Shown here: piece by piece, positions 9,955 to 21,635 of the stretch
Position numbering within the stretch: the first letter of the stretch is position 1
Layout: each line of letters begins with the position of its first letter
NCBI RefSeq assembly: GCF_033118175.1
Contig: NC_083695.1
Coordinates: forward strand, 34,365,607-34,429,606
DNA length: 64,000 bases
DNA from: Dama dama
Lineage: Eukaryota > Chordata > Mammalia > Artiodactyla > Cervidae
Direction of reading: 5' to 3'
Position numbers and translations under genes: made by a program
The notes under the pieces: generated by a model
The model's input: only the letters and a program-made list of their open reading frames with translations
Told to the model about the DNA's origin: nothing
The model's database searches: none

Positions 9955-10724
9955 AAGTTCTGGATTTTTTTCTCAGATTTACCCTATGTCTTAATCAATT
10001 TTCTCTCTAGTTGTATCTAATATTCTGTTTAGTCTATTCATCACATTTAAAGTTTTAATGACTAAGTGTATTTTTTTTACTATTCTATTTTTCCCAAAAC
10101 TCCCCCCATACTGTCATCTTACCTCATAATGGTTTCTATAACTTTTAAAATCTTGTTTTATGATCTTTTGGATTTTTCTGTAACCTCTATTCTCCTTTTT
10201 GTGATTGGTTGGTTCACCCTCATAGTTATTTGTTTCCTTGTGTGTTACAGAATTTATTTTTAACTGGAAGCTTATATTTGTCAAGAGTTGTCTCTTGGGT
10301 TGTGGAGTATGGAAGGATTACTATTTTTGAAAAACAGAGCTCTCGTAAGTCTAACACCAGTTTTATATTATTTTTCAGCTTGGATTTAAAATACCATTAC
10401 TCTACAGACAGTGCAGGCTTGGAGTTTTAGTTTCTTGCAAGAGGCCTTTGTTTTTTTACCTCAAGCCCAGAGAAACAACATGCCTCCTTATTTTATGGGC
10501 TGGTAGATAGTTTCTTTTGTCCCCCTTTTATATATTGGAGAGTACTTAGATGTCTAGCTTTATTTATAACTCTGAGTTTCAGTTTCCCATCTTGTGTTAG
10601 CTGAAAGCAACATGTCCTGTCGCTTTGAGGGTCTCAAAAATTGGGCATCCTGATTTCTTGACAAATATTGCAATGTGGATTTATTTTAGCTTGGTCTGCT
10701 GTGTTGCTGGAAGTGAACTAAAGT

Positions 10725-11990
10725 CTTAAATCACTGACTAAAGTCATTGATGATATGTTAATTGCCAAATCCAATGAAACTATTTCGGTCTATTCATCCT
10801 GGAAATCTGCTGCTGCATTTCAGAGTATTGATCAATTACTCATGTTTTAAAACTTTCCACTGCCTTGGCATCGATGACTTCTCAGTGCCCTGATCATTGA
10901 GGAACTCTTTGCCCATCCTGTTTCTGTTCTCTTTACAGACCTTCTCCCTCCACTCCTTCCTTAAAGTTGGTGTTCCAGAGTGTTCAGCTCGCTATGTGCT
11001 CACCGTGTACATGCTGTGAATTCATGCGCTCTAGGGTTTCTTGTGTGTGCTGACGAGTTCATTTCTACCTTTAGCCCAGACTCCTTGCTACCATACTCAG
11101 GCTTTCAGCTCTCCTGCTGAACATACTTCCTGAAGTCCCTACAGGCACTTCATCTTTAATGCCACCTATGTTGACCTCAGGGTCAGCCTCAGGGGACCTG
11201 TGTTCCCTGCCATCTACCCCACCCTTCTCTTCCTCTTGTACATTTTTCACTTGCTGTCAGCCATCTGTCAGTTCTCAACAACTTCCCTTTCTCCTTCCCT
11301 ACTCTCTTACCATGAATCAGTCCCTCAGTCCTTCTGATTTTATCACCTAGACATTGACTTTTTTCTCCTCTCCAGCCCTGCTCCAAATGTCTGGTTCAAA
11401 CAGGTCTATGATGAGGTCTCCCAGCCTCTTTATCTCCAATTTCATTTCTCACACAGTTCCTTGGGGACACACTTGACCCTGCCATTCCCTGGCTCACCAC
11501 CCACAGTGACAGCTCTCCCTTTCTGGCATGAAGTCTCATCCATTTCACATGGTTTGCAAAGACCTTCTTGATCTTCTCTCTGCCTGCCCTCATCTGTCCT
11601 TGCTCAGATTTTACTCTTGTAGTTACCCATCTACTAGCACCCATATCTCTACACCAGATGCTTTTTTGCTCATGAGATTTCCTCTACTGGGAGCTGCCTT
11701 CTTCTTCATTTCACTGACCAACTTCCATCCTATAAGGCATTTTATATCCTCTAAGAAATCTCTACGATAAATCATCTCCTTTTCCCCCACCCCCAAAATT
11801 GGCTTACATGTTCCTCTCCAATGCTCCTACTATTTACTATTCTCTATCATAGTGTCTATCATAGTTCTATTTTTGTGTCTTTTTTCCATAAAGTGCTGTG
11901 AGCCCCTAAAGGAAAAGAACCATGGTTTACTCAATGTTGTATCTTGAGCACAGAGCTGGGCACACAGTGGTTGGTTGTTAATGTCTGGAT
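10725..11990 (+). mobile_element. Long L2 LINE remnant, sense
   Basis: A highly diverged L2 in sense orientation, about 1.25 kb. The left end has 'cattgatgatatgttaattgc' then 'gccaaatccaatg', the family's Asp/Leu-rich RT segment. The middle has the CT-rich block. The right end 'gtgctgtgagcccctaaagg' then 'agcacagagctgggcacacag' is the L2 3' UTR. No reading frame survives; the short frames at 11,159-11,770 are accidental. Confidence 0.65.
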
Positions 11991-12003
11991 AGGTGAAGTG
12001 ATG

Positions 12004-12195
12004 TGAAGTGAAAGTTACTTAGTCATGTCCAACTCTTTGCAACCCCATGGACTATATATAGTCCTTGGAATTCTGCAGGCCAGAATACTGAAGTGGGTAG
12101 CCTAATCCTTCCCCAGGGGATCTTCCCAACCCAGGAATCGAACCAGTGTCTCCTGGGTTGCAGGCAGATTCTTTATCAACTGAGCTATCAGGGAA
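12004..12195 (-). mobile_element. Bov-tA SINE, first of a cluster of three
   Basis: Minus-strand copy: 'gaagtgaaagttacttagtc' on the left, tRNA-like head ('ttgcaggcagattctttatc') on the right. It lacks the last few head bases. No TSD was resolved. Confidence 0.88.
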
Positions 12196-12255
12196 TGAAA
12201 AAAGGCAGGCATTATGTTGAAAGAAAGGGAGCTTGGTGTTTGCTAGAGGGGTCTA

Positions 12256-12384
12256 TCCTTTGGAGAAGGAAATGGCTACCCACTTCAGTACTCTGGCCTG
12301 GGAAATCCCTTGGACAGAGGAGCCTGGTGGGCTTCAGTCCATAGGGTCCCAAGAGTTGGACATGACTTAGTGACTAAACCACTA
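12256..12384 (+). mobile_element. Bov-tA SINE, 5'-truncated
   Basis: Sense copy starting at 'ggagaaggaaatggctaccc', so the tRNA-like head was not copied. The perfect 13-base TSD ctagaggggtcta occurs at 12,243-12,255 and 12,385-12,397. Confidence 0.92.
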
Positions 12385-12397
12385 CTAGAGGGGTCTA

Positions 12398-12554
12398 AGG
12401 GCTTCCTAGGTGACACTAGTGGTAAAGAATTTGCCTGCCAATGCAGGAGATGCAAGAGACACAGGTTTGATCCCTGGGTTGGGAAGATCCCATGGACAGA
12501 GGAGCCTGGCGGGCTACAGTCCATGGGGTTGCAAAGAGTCAGACATGACTGAGT
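12398..12554 (+). mobile_element. Bov-tA SINE with internal deletion
   Basis: Sense copy starting 'gggcttcctaggtgacacta', directly after the right TSD of the preceding SINE. It runs from 'gggaagatccc' straight to 'atggacagaggagcctgg', lacking the usual 50 or so bases of the middle. The missing block is bounded by a short 'atccc' that occurs at both joints in complete copies, suggesting deletion or template slip at microhomology. Confidence 0.88.
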
Positions 12555-12557
12555 ACG

Positions 12558-12919
12558 GAGGGATCTGGAATGGTCTCTTGGAGAAGGCAGCCTGTGGTCC
12601 GGGATGTGAAGGGTTCAGCATGAGGTTGGTGAAAGGTGAGTGCAACAAGAGAAAAACTAAACTGTCAACATTTTTGTCTCCTTTTGGGTGCTTTACAAGT
12701 CTCTGACTGAAAGCAGCAGCAGGTGACTAATGGCCAACAGTGTTCTGACAGTGCCTGCTGACAAGCGATAATGAGATTAGTGCATTTTGATTCCATTATT
12801 AACAAGTAGCCAAAGAATCATTTGGACATGTCAAGAGCTAATGATAGGAATTAAGGGTCCCAATGACTTTAGGGCAGCAGTTCAGGTACCTGACGCTTTG
12901 AAGAGTAATTGCAGGCATT
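12558..12919. other. Unique DNA with a possible conserved segment
   Basis: No gene or repeat. 12,715-12,915 (including 'gtgactaatggccaac', 'gataatgagattagtgc', 'caagagctaatgatagg') has the low-CpG, homeodomain-site-rich texture of conserved non-coding DNA. This is inference from composition only. Confidence 0.35.
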
Positions 12920-13640
12920 TTTTTTCTAAATATTTTAAAATAAATGTTTTGGTGATGTATAATGTACATACAAAAAAGTGAACAAATCCTAAGTGCTCAG
13001 ATTAATTATCACAAAGTGAACACGTCAGTATAATCAGTGCTCAGACCAGGATACAGAATACTGTTGGCATCCTGAACCAGAAGCTCCCCAAGGGTCTGCC
13101 CCAGGCACCACTTGTACCCCTTCTCCCACCAGGGGTAACTGATTGCTGTCCTGTCCTCTAACAGCAGAGCTTAGTTTTGCCCATTTTAAAACCTTTATGT
13201 AAATGGAATCCTGTAGTATTGTCTTCTTCCAATTTTGGCTTCATATGTCCACCTTTGTTTCTATGAGATTCATGCACATTGATGTAGCAGTGGTTCATGC
13301 ATTCTCATTGCTATATAGTATTCCATTGCATAGATAGGCCAAATTTTTAAAAGCTATTCTGCTGTTGATGGATATCTGGGTTGTTTTCCAATAGTTTCTG
13401 GTTAGTACGAATTGTGCTGCTCTGAACAGTCTTATCCATTTTTGGTGAATGTACATACCTATTTCTGTTGGATACATACCAAGGGGTAGAAATTCTGGGT
13501 CATAGAGTTATGTGTTGTTCAGTATTAGTGTAAACTGTTCAACAGTTTTCCATAGTTTTGTTGTGCCAACTTACGTTTCTGGCAACAGTGTCTGAAAGTT
13601 CCAGTGCGTCACATACTTGTTAATAATATTTTTCACCTCT
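12920..13640 (-). mobile_element. Old L1 3' remnant, antisense
   Basis: A diverged L1 3' UTR and ORF2 end on the minus strand. Landmarks on the plus strand are 'tgtaaatggaatcctgtag', 'ttgctatatagtattccattg', 'ttgatggatatctgggttg' and 'ataccaaggggtagaaattc'. All sit in the usual L1 order. The frame is ruined. Confidence 0.78.
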
Positions 13641-15084
13641 AATAAAATCTTGTTCACTTGTTCACTTGGTGGCATGCATTTGGGTAAACAGAATTTTACA
13701 TTCTTAGTAGCTTTTGGTAGTGGTTTGCAAAGCATGTTCAACATATGATATCCAGGCTTTCTGTTTAAGGGAACCCATTGAGCATTTTAGAGGCCCCTTA
13801 AGACAAATAATATACTGAGATAATGCATTATCTTTTAATTGAAGTATTTAAACCCACACATTTAACAGCATTTTGCTAACCTCTCTGTTACATACATGCA
13901 TATAATTACCAAAACTGTATTTAAAATGCTGTGTGCTATAAAATGAATGGATGAAGAGGCATTTCTTTGCTGTCTCTGAAGGTTTGCCACAGTCCTCTGC
14001 CTGCAGTTCTGTGAGGGTTGCCATGACTAAGGCAATTGGTGACTTAGGTGGTCAAGTCTTAGGTGGCTTGAGATAGGAAGGAATCTATAGAGTCATTAAG
14101 CTTGAATGACAGAATTGGGCTCCAAAGACGATGTGACAGGCTGGGAAGATAGATGGTTCCAACCTAACATAATAGGTTGCTGGCGCCCATCTATCCCTGG
14201 TCCCAAGGTTGGAAGCAAATTTGTTCCTTTAGTTACTCTCCTTCACTGGGGCAGGGTACTGAGCCAGTATCCTTACAGGAGGCAGTGCATGCTGGCTGTC
14301 TCTTGTGCGTCTCAAATTTTGTCTCAAGGCCTCTTTTTGTGTAACTGAATGGATAAAGGGAAATAGTGGAGGAGTCTTCTGTTTTCTTAGTGAAATGAAG
14401 CACCATTTTCCTTTGATCTTCTTTAACTTACTGATAACCTCAAGGGAGCATCTGGTTACTGATCCAGTCACTTGCTGTGAATCCAGGCAGATCTGAGAGA
14501 TGGAAGGTAGAATGGGATCGAGAGTTAGTTGTGGGGTAAGGGAGGAGTGCAGTGAGAGAGAGTTTGTCTTGAGGCAGACCAGAATGCTGGAGGAGGGAAG
14601 AGAAAGGTGAGTGAGACATCACAGGGAGGACCTGGGGATGAGGCAGGAAGAGAGAGGACCTGGGAAGTGTGTGGCCAATGATGTGTAGAAAATGAAAGCA
14701 TGGCCAGAGAAAGAAAATGGACCAACTTGAGCTGTGGTCTTCTTGTCAAGAGTATGCTGAGTTGTGTGTGCTGAGTAACCTATTGGTCAACTCACGGCCA
14801 AAATGCATAGAACTTCCACACTCCGTGAGTTCTTCCCCTCTCAGGGTCTTCATTTTCCTATTTACCTACAGCTCTAGCCAAGATGTGTTTTTTGACTTTT
14901 AAAATACTCTTAACACTCTGAGTAGAAGTTTATTTTTTGTCAGTTTCAATTCCTGAGGAGATAATCCCCCATATGATAGGAAAATTGAGATGAAAGATGA
15001 TGAATAGTTTTCCTTCCTTTCTATTCCTTACCTTTCCAAGTTCCCACTGTAACCCGCAAGGGTAACTATTTTTGGTTTCTTTTT
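13641..15084. other. Unique DNA, no gene seen
   Basis: No repeat or exon recognised. Short frames here (14,106-14,902, both strands) overlap one another and lack any domain. 14,560-14,720 is purine-rich. Confidence 0.45.
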
Positions 15085-16080
15085 AATTTTTTTCAGAGTC
15101 TTTAAAATTTTGTTCATACAAGCAAAAAGAAATACACATTATTTCTTTTCCACTTATACAAAAGATAACGTGCTATTCATATTAGTTTGTCCACCTCTTT
15201 TTTTCACTTAACAGTACAGTCTTTCCGTATCAGTACAGAGAGCTTTCTCATGAACTTTTTATAGATGCATAGTGTTCCACTGGATGAATTCATAATGATT
15301 TATTTATCCAGTGTGCTACTCACAGACACTGTTCTTGTTAGCTTCCTTTCAGTATTACAAACGATAATCAGTGACCTTAGACTGTCATTTTTGAAAGTTT
15401 GCTAGGCTATATATAGAATAAATACCCAGAAGTAGACTTGCTAGGTCACAGGCCATATGTGTTTGTAATTTTGATAGACATTGCCAAATTGCATTACTTA
15501 GGAGTTAATTTAAATCCTCACCAGCAGTGTTAGGTGTGTGCCTGTTTTCCCACAGCCTCACCAACAGGAAGTGTTATTAAACTTTTGGATTCTTGGTAAT
15601 CTGGTAGGTTAGAAAAAGATTTCTCAGGGTTTTGATTTGTGTTTCTTTTATTGTGAATGAGGTTAAACATCCTATTATATATTTGTGACTCATTTCCTTT
15701 TCTGTCAACTGTGAGTTTGTATCCTTTGTCCATTTTACTATTGGATTTTTGTCTTTTTAACGATTATTTTTGTAGCTCTGTGTGTGTGTGTGTAATTGTG
15801 TATATCCAAGTCCATATATGTAATTAGTCCTTTTTCTTTGGTAGAGATACAGGCTCCACCCCCACCCCACCCACATTTTTCAGTTGCCTTCTGATTTGCT
15901 GTTAGTGGCCTTTTATTTGCTTTATTTTCTGTTTTGTCACACAGAATTGTAGCTTTATATCATGTTTTATTTTATGATTTTTTGATTTTAGTTATACTAG
16001 AAAGGACTTCTCCACTCCTTGGTTTTCTTCTAGTACTTTAATGGTTTCCTTTTTAAAAATGTGTTTTTAAAAAATTTTGG
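15085..16080 (-). mobile_element. Old L1 remnant (L1M type), antisense
   Basis: Plus-strand landmarks of an inverted L1 in order: 'ttttttcacttaacagtaca', 'aataaatacccagaagtag', 'ttgctaggtcacaggcc', 'tttgatagacattgccaaat', 'aatcctcaccagcagtg', 'tttatcctttgtccatttt'-like (15,720) and 'cttctagtactttaatggtt' (16,030). The stretch 15,778-15,792 is a short (tg)n embedded in it. Confidence 0.75.
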
Positions 16081-16884
16081 AATGTATCTTGTTATATGAC
16101 ATGATTTGACACAATGGAAAATAAGGCAGGGAATCAGGAGAAATGAACAGAGAGAAATAATGATGATGGATGTGGAAGAGGAGTAAGGAGAGAATTAAAA
16201 TGTCAGCAGAAGAAGAGAGGTGAGAACTGATGACAGTTGGAAGCTGTTAACTATTATAATCTGTGTCATTTAATAGTGACTTAAATATTTTTAAGACTGA
16301 GCTGTACTTGATCCTCATGATAAAATAGGTGGGCAATCATTTCTTCTTATAGTATTTTCTTTCTTAAAAAAAAATATTATCTAAGTATGGCTCAACATGT
16401 TAAGCATTGATAAAGTTGGGTCGGTACATGAGTGTTGTAGATATGCTATTTTCATTTCTTATTTCTTTGTGCCAATAACTACATATTAAAAATAACATTT
16501 AAAAAGAAATGGGGTAAGCCTTTTTATCCTCGTATACTGGAGACCAGATGTACCCTGATGATTGATAGGCCCCAATTAAATGTGGTCTTGGGTCCAAGTT
16601 TTTTTTAACTCCTTATTGAGGTTCTTTTTATTTAGATCATGGGCATTGCCCTTTATCTTTGTACTTTAAACAAAGAATACCAAATTTCTATGGCTCATGC
16701 TCAATTCACGAGCAGTAACTTATTTCTGTACATTCTTAAAGATGTGAGAATAAAGATTTCTTCTTTTATTGTTTTTATTTTTAGATTCTCCACAGTCCTT
16801 TCCATGATTGGGGCCCATAATCTGTGCTCAGAAACCACTACTTGAGTCTGAGAGGTCTCTGATTTATGTCCATGCGGGTGTTTT
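16081..16884. other. Unique DNA, no gene seen
   Basis: AT-rich; no repeat family or gene recognised. Open frames at 16,639-16,991 read into the SINE and are accidental. Confidence 0.4.
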
Positions 16885-17090
16885 CTGCCTCCCAGTTGGC
16901 TCAGATGGTAAAGTGTCTGTCTACAATGGGGGAGGCCCAGGTTCAATCCCTGGATTGGGAAGATCTCCTGGAGAAGGAAATGGCAACCCACTCCAGTATC
17001 CTTGCCTGGAAAATCCCATGGACGGAGAAGCCTGGTAGGCCCCAGTGTTCATGGGGTCGCAAAGAGTCAGACACGACTGAGCGACTTAAC
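16885..17090 (+). mobile_element. Bov-tA SINE, full length
   Basis: Sense copy with tRNA-Glu-like head ('cagttggctcagatggtaaa'), RNA polymerase III box B-like 'ggttcaatccctgg', body 'aaggaaatggcaacccactc' and tail 'gtcagacacgactgagcgac'. No clean TSD was found. Confidence 0.9.
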
Positions 17091-17104
17091 TTTTTATAGA
17101 GTAG

Positions 17105-17530
17105 TTTTTAAGTCATTTATCAAATACTTGTTGAGTATCTACATGCTGGACACTGTATTCCAGGTGCTGAGACTAATGTTTTGAATAAAATGAAATCCTT
17201 TGTGGAGTTTACCTTATGGAGGGAACAGGTAATAAGCATATTAATAAATTCTTAAGTGATCATCTCAGGTAGAAGTAGTGATCCAAAGAAGTCAAAAGAA
17301 AATCAGGGAGGATGGTGGGGTTGACTAGGGGGGCAGGGGGCTAGTTGAGGCTGTGTGGTCAGGAAAGGCCTTTTTCTGAGGAATTGCCTACTAAGGGGAA
17401 AGCTGAACTAAGCAAAGGGAGGAAAACTTTCCAGGCAGAGGAAGCAGCATGGTTTCTGGGTCTTTGGAGGCAAAGGGGACCCAGCTAGGTGTGAGGAGCG
17501 GCCCTTGTTCAGGTTTGAAGTGTTGAGCGG
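17105..17530 (-). mobile_element. L2 LINE 3' remnant, antisense
   Basis: Inverted L2: 'atcaaatacttgttgagtat', 'ggacactgtattccaggtgctg', 'gtggtcaggaaaggcctttt', 'ttccaggcagaggaagcagc' and 'ttcaggtttgaagtg' follow the L2 consensus order. The GC-rich frame at 17,391-17,665 is a chance frame on its edge. Confidence 0.75.
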
Positions 17531-20500
17531 CAGGGGTGGGAGCCACGGGCTTGCCAGCTCTTCCAGGAGTGAGGGGCGTTGGGGGCACAGTCCTGACCTG
17601 CATTCGCCTACCTTCTGTTGTTGAAACCAAATGACCGTTCCTGGAGTTGCCCTTCCACTCAGCACGGGTGCTCTTTTTTCTTTCTTTGTTTCGTACTCAT
17701 TCTCATTTTAGAGCAGTGATAGCAGTCAAACCTCGGATGTAGCCCAAAGTTATAATAGTCTTCTCAGTCTCATTTCCTGCTCTGATAGGGACACCCAAAG
17801 TACAGGCTGCCCTCCTGTATGGTGGGCATCTGGGGCCACAAGGCTACCGGCAGCATTGAGACAGTGGAGGGGACGGCTGAGGGAGAGGGTCTGCCTACTT
17901 TGATATTAATTCATCTTTGGGCATGAAAAGAAAAAAAAGAAAACCCGCCAAAACAGTACTGGGGCAGCTTTTCCATAGTTGGGTATAATTGTTTTCCCGG
18001 CAGAGCAGCGCCCTGACCCGGCAGACCTCCCAGGCTGTGCCTCTGCATCCCTGTTCCTTAGGCTCAGGAAAATGGCTGTCAATCTATTTTAAGTGGGGGA
18101 AAATTGAGGATGGTTTTTCAGCGCTATCTCTGGCTTAGTTACATCAAGCAATTTCTCCAGAGAGTAATAATAGGTGTTGTCTTCAGAAATGGTTTAGTCA
18201 TGAATGCCTAGTGCTTAAAGTTTACCTGTTTCCTTCCTGTTCCTTGCTCCAGTCCTTCCTTGTATCCCCTGCCTCTAGGATACAGTCTCTTCCAGAGATG
18301 TCTTCCCGTGAAGATGAGCAGGTTGCCTTTTCTTTCTAGTTTCCCTCCATGATCATATCCTCTACCTGTCCCCCTCCCTGCTGGAACCCCCCATCCCACC
18401 CCCAAGCTCCCACCAGGCTCAGGACTTGGAAGCACATTGTCAAAAAACTGAATGACATCATAAGGAAAAGGGTCAATCTGGGCCAGTGATGCTAATAAGT
18501 TAACTTCTTCCCTCCCCCCACCCCAGTGTCGGATAATTTATTTCTTAACCAGTTTTTACCAACCAAATGTTAACACATATGCCTGATTGCTAACCTCCTC
18601 TGGGCACCAAACCTGTTTTTTCTTGAGTGCAATAAGTGATTATCCAACTCATGCTGCTCCGAAAAAGAGGTTTTGTTTTAATAAGCAGTTTGCAGTTTGG
18701 CTCACAATGCTGAGGAAAGCAACATTATCTCCAGCAGTAAACTCTGCAGTCATTGCAAAGCTTGACAAGAAAATGATTGAGTCTGTTTGTTATACCTTTG
18801 TGGGGCTGCCACTGCTGCTGCTGATGGAAATGTTGCTGTTTATTCAGCAATGCAATAACACTTGCTGTAATTTATGGATGCACATTCCCCAGATTACTAA
18901 AGGTAATATTGTTGACTAAAGGAAAGTATACGAATGGATAGTTTCAGTTGTTGCTGTCCTTATAAAAGTGATTGACTGTTCACTTTGCACAGGGAAGAAT
19001 TTGCACAGCCTTCATCCCCCTTAACAATTACGAATTTTCCTTCCTCTGACAGTTACAAATAACATGGCTTGTCCTAAGTGGTAAAAATTTACCGATTCCT
19101 TGGAAGTTCAAGCCAGAGGCTGGGTGGTTCCTCTCTCGGTTATACTTCCCGGCCAGCTCTCCCATCTTGCCCCTGGGGGGCGCCAGACAAGCCACACCTG
19201 GGTTGATTCCTTGTGGCCTTCAGCCTGCTGCATGGGTGGCACCTGGTTAAGTAGCTTGTGTCTTCAGGCACTTGGCTTTTCTGTGAGGGAGGCTAAGGAG
19301 GCCTTGGTGATTCATGATGGGTGCTGAGTTCATGTCAGGTGGCAGGAGGTTGTCTTTGTGAGTGGTGATTCTGTGGGAAAAATTGGGTGGAGTTGGTTCT
19401 TTTGTCCCAGCAAATGTAGACAGAGATCCATGTAGAAGAGTAGAAACTTAGCTGCTCTTCTCAAAATGGTGTTGTTGAAGGATTGCAAACTTTGCCTTTG
19501 GTCACCATGGGCATACCTGTTGATTGACACATGCATTTAGAGGAGCTGTGAATAAGGGCTGGAGCGGGGGTGGGTTGGTAGGGAATGGTCATCCTGAAGC
19601 AGAATGCCCAGCTCTGGGGTACAGGGAAGCTGCTCAAAGACCTAGCGATTTTCTTCCTGAATGGTAGTTGGTGCTTTTTCCCAAGTCCTGAAGAAGTGCC
19701 ACTTTGTGTCTTAAAGCCTATGAGCTTCTGTGCCCTGATGGCTGACAGGTAGGTGACATTCTGAGTGCCAGGTTTGGCCCTTGGTGAGATGAAGTAATAA
19801 GCAGCTCCTTGAGCAATATCTGAGGGAAAAACAAAAACAAAAAGCAAAACTTTGTAGGCCCCAAAGACCCACAGGTTTGAAAGCTTCGCTCTCTGTTTTG
19901 GAGAAACAAGTAGCTACAACACATACACAAAGACACATACACACACGCGTAAGACATCATGTGTTTTGCATCTAAAATTTCCTATTTTTCTCTAAGCAAA
20001 CTCTCAGTGGGCCAGTGTGAGACTTAACTGACCAGCTCTGCACTCAATTGTGCTTTGTCAGCCCTGCAGTGCTCTGTTGAATAATTTGTTACTTAATTGG
20101 TCATAGTAGGGGGGAATCCCAGCATATGTGAGACACTGTTTGTTAACTCTCAGTGATTGATGTCAGGAAGACAATAGTGAGCAAAATATTATTTATCATT
20201 TTGTTAGGCCAAATATGTGCCATTGAGAGAAGGGTTAACATAAGAACATCTAATTTACTTACTCTAGGTGGATATTGGCTTAAAGATGAACTTGAGCTGA
20301 CATACTTTGCTGTTTTCTATTTAAGCCTCACCTGTTCTTTTATATGTTCACTTTATAATTGATGAGTGATGAAAAATAAGGCTAGTTTAGTTCATGTAAG
20401 TTATCATTGTGGTATCAGCTTTATAGACTGCTCATTTTTTTTCCTGTCTCATAAAGATTTGATGTGTAATTGTTTTGGTTTATGACATCAGTTATTTTAT

Positions 20501-21424
20501 AACATGAAAATTGCATTTGATTTGGGGTTTTCTTAGTGTGAAATACAAATCTTTTGAGAATCAAACGTGCTTGTGAAATTCAAACCATGTTTTATTTACT
20601 AATGGCCACTAATAGCTCATAATGAAAACACTTGCTTTTGGTTGTACAAATAATTACAAAATAATGGATTTGCTGATTTTTTGTTCCCTGTTGGCATCCC
20701 AAGTTCAGTTGACTCATGTCAGTCTTAACGTTAACCAAATTAGGATAATAAGAATGTTAAAGAGTGGATATTAATTTATATAGTTTGGATAATCCTAATC
20801 TGTTATATTTTAAGGCTCAGCTGATATTGACAGTGGGTTTTAGAGCAAAATAGTCTTATTCTGTTCTCTAAGTTCAATCTCAAGACTAACCAGCTAATAC
20901 TGACATCAACTATATTTGGGGGCCACAGTATTCTCTTTCTACTTACATATTTATCTGTGTTTACATATTTATGTGTATATCGTACATGTATAATTTTTCT
21001 CTTCTTGTAATCCACATATTTGTAGTGCTTCTGAGTGATAAATGGTGTTAAGACAGTGTAAATTATGTGCTTCTAAATTAATAAATATTTTTTCCAACCA
21101 CACTAGGTGGTTTTATTAGTCATGAGCTGATGAAGAAGCAAGTTGAAAAGAGTAGATAAAGAAATTTATAAAAGGGCAGAAAATAAATCCAGCCCAGCTA
21201 CACTGATCTCTTATCATTACAACCAAATGAGTTAAAACATTTTCAGGGATGATTCCCTACATTTTTTTTTTAATTGCATTGGAAGCTTACACTCCATGGA
21301 AGAAAAGTAATTATATCTGGAATCTCAGAGAGAGTACTAATAATACTAATAATAGTCTTTTTTTTCCTGTATAGTACTATTAATGTTTTAAATATACATA
21401 TGTGTATATATCTGTGTATCTATT
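17531..21424. other. Unique, repeat-poor DNA with conserved-looking segments
   Basis: About 3.9 kb without a single SINE or LINE I can recognise. 18,540-18,960 (with 'tcagcaatgcaataacacttg') looks conserved by texture, although the 110-codon frame over it (18,587-18,919) has no recognisable domain. 19,100-19,330 is GC-richer. 20,150-21,110 is strongly AT-rich. No splice-site-bounded exon with a recognisable product was found. Confidence 0.4.
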
Positions 21425-21635
21425 AAGAAATGAACAGATACTGTTTACTATGAACTAGACTTTTAATATGCATTTAATCCTCATACTCTCTGAGATTTGA
21501 TTATGATCCCTATTGTACAGATGGTGAAACTGAAGCACAGAGAGTATAAATACCATTTGCCCAAAGTTACATGACTCCTGAGTGGAATAGCCAGGATTTG
21601 AAACTGAAGTGTCTGCCCACCTCCAGCATCTGGGT
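21425..21635 (-). mobile_element. MIR SINE, antisense
   Basis: Well-preserved inverted MIR: 'catttaatcctcatac', 'gtacagatggtgaaactgaa', 'gcacagagagtataaatacc', 'tgcccaaagttacatgac' and 'gccaggatttgaaactg'. These match the family core and its pol III-derived head. Confidence 0.88.

Larger units (their letters stand above)
8606..10440 (-). mobile_element. Old L1 (L1M/HAL1-like), antisense, split by two later insertions
   Basis: Three pieces read as one old antisense L1: 8606-8740, 9150-9516 and about 9955-10,440. Continuity across the LTR is visible: 'cactttgaagatg' on the left and 'attgtcttctgg...gatgagaagttagctct' on the right are adjacent in the family pattern. The middle interruption is a younger L1 3' end. 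Family naming is from recall and approximate. Confidence 0.65.

Noticed and set aside
18587..18919. 110-codon frame over a conserved-looking segment
   Set aside because: No recognisable domain and no nearby exon structure; conservation, if real, is more simply regulatory.
19100..19330. Possible CpG island or promoter
   Set aside because: GC-richer but with few CpG dinucleotides and no TATA, initiator or exon beside it.
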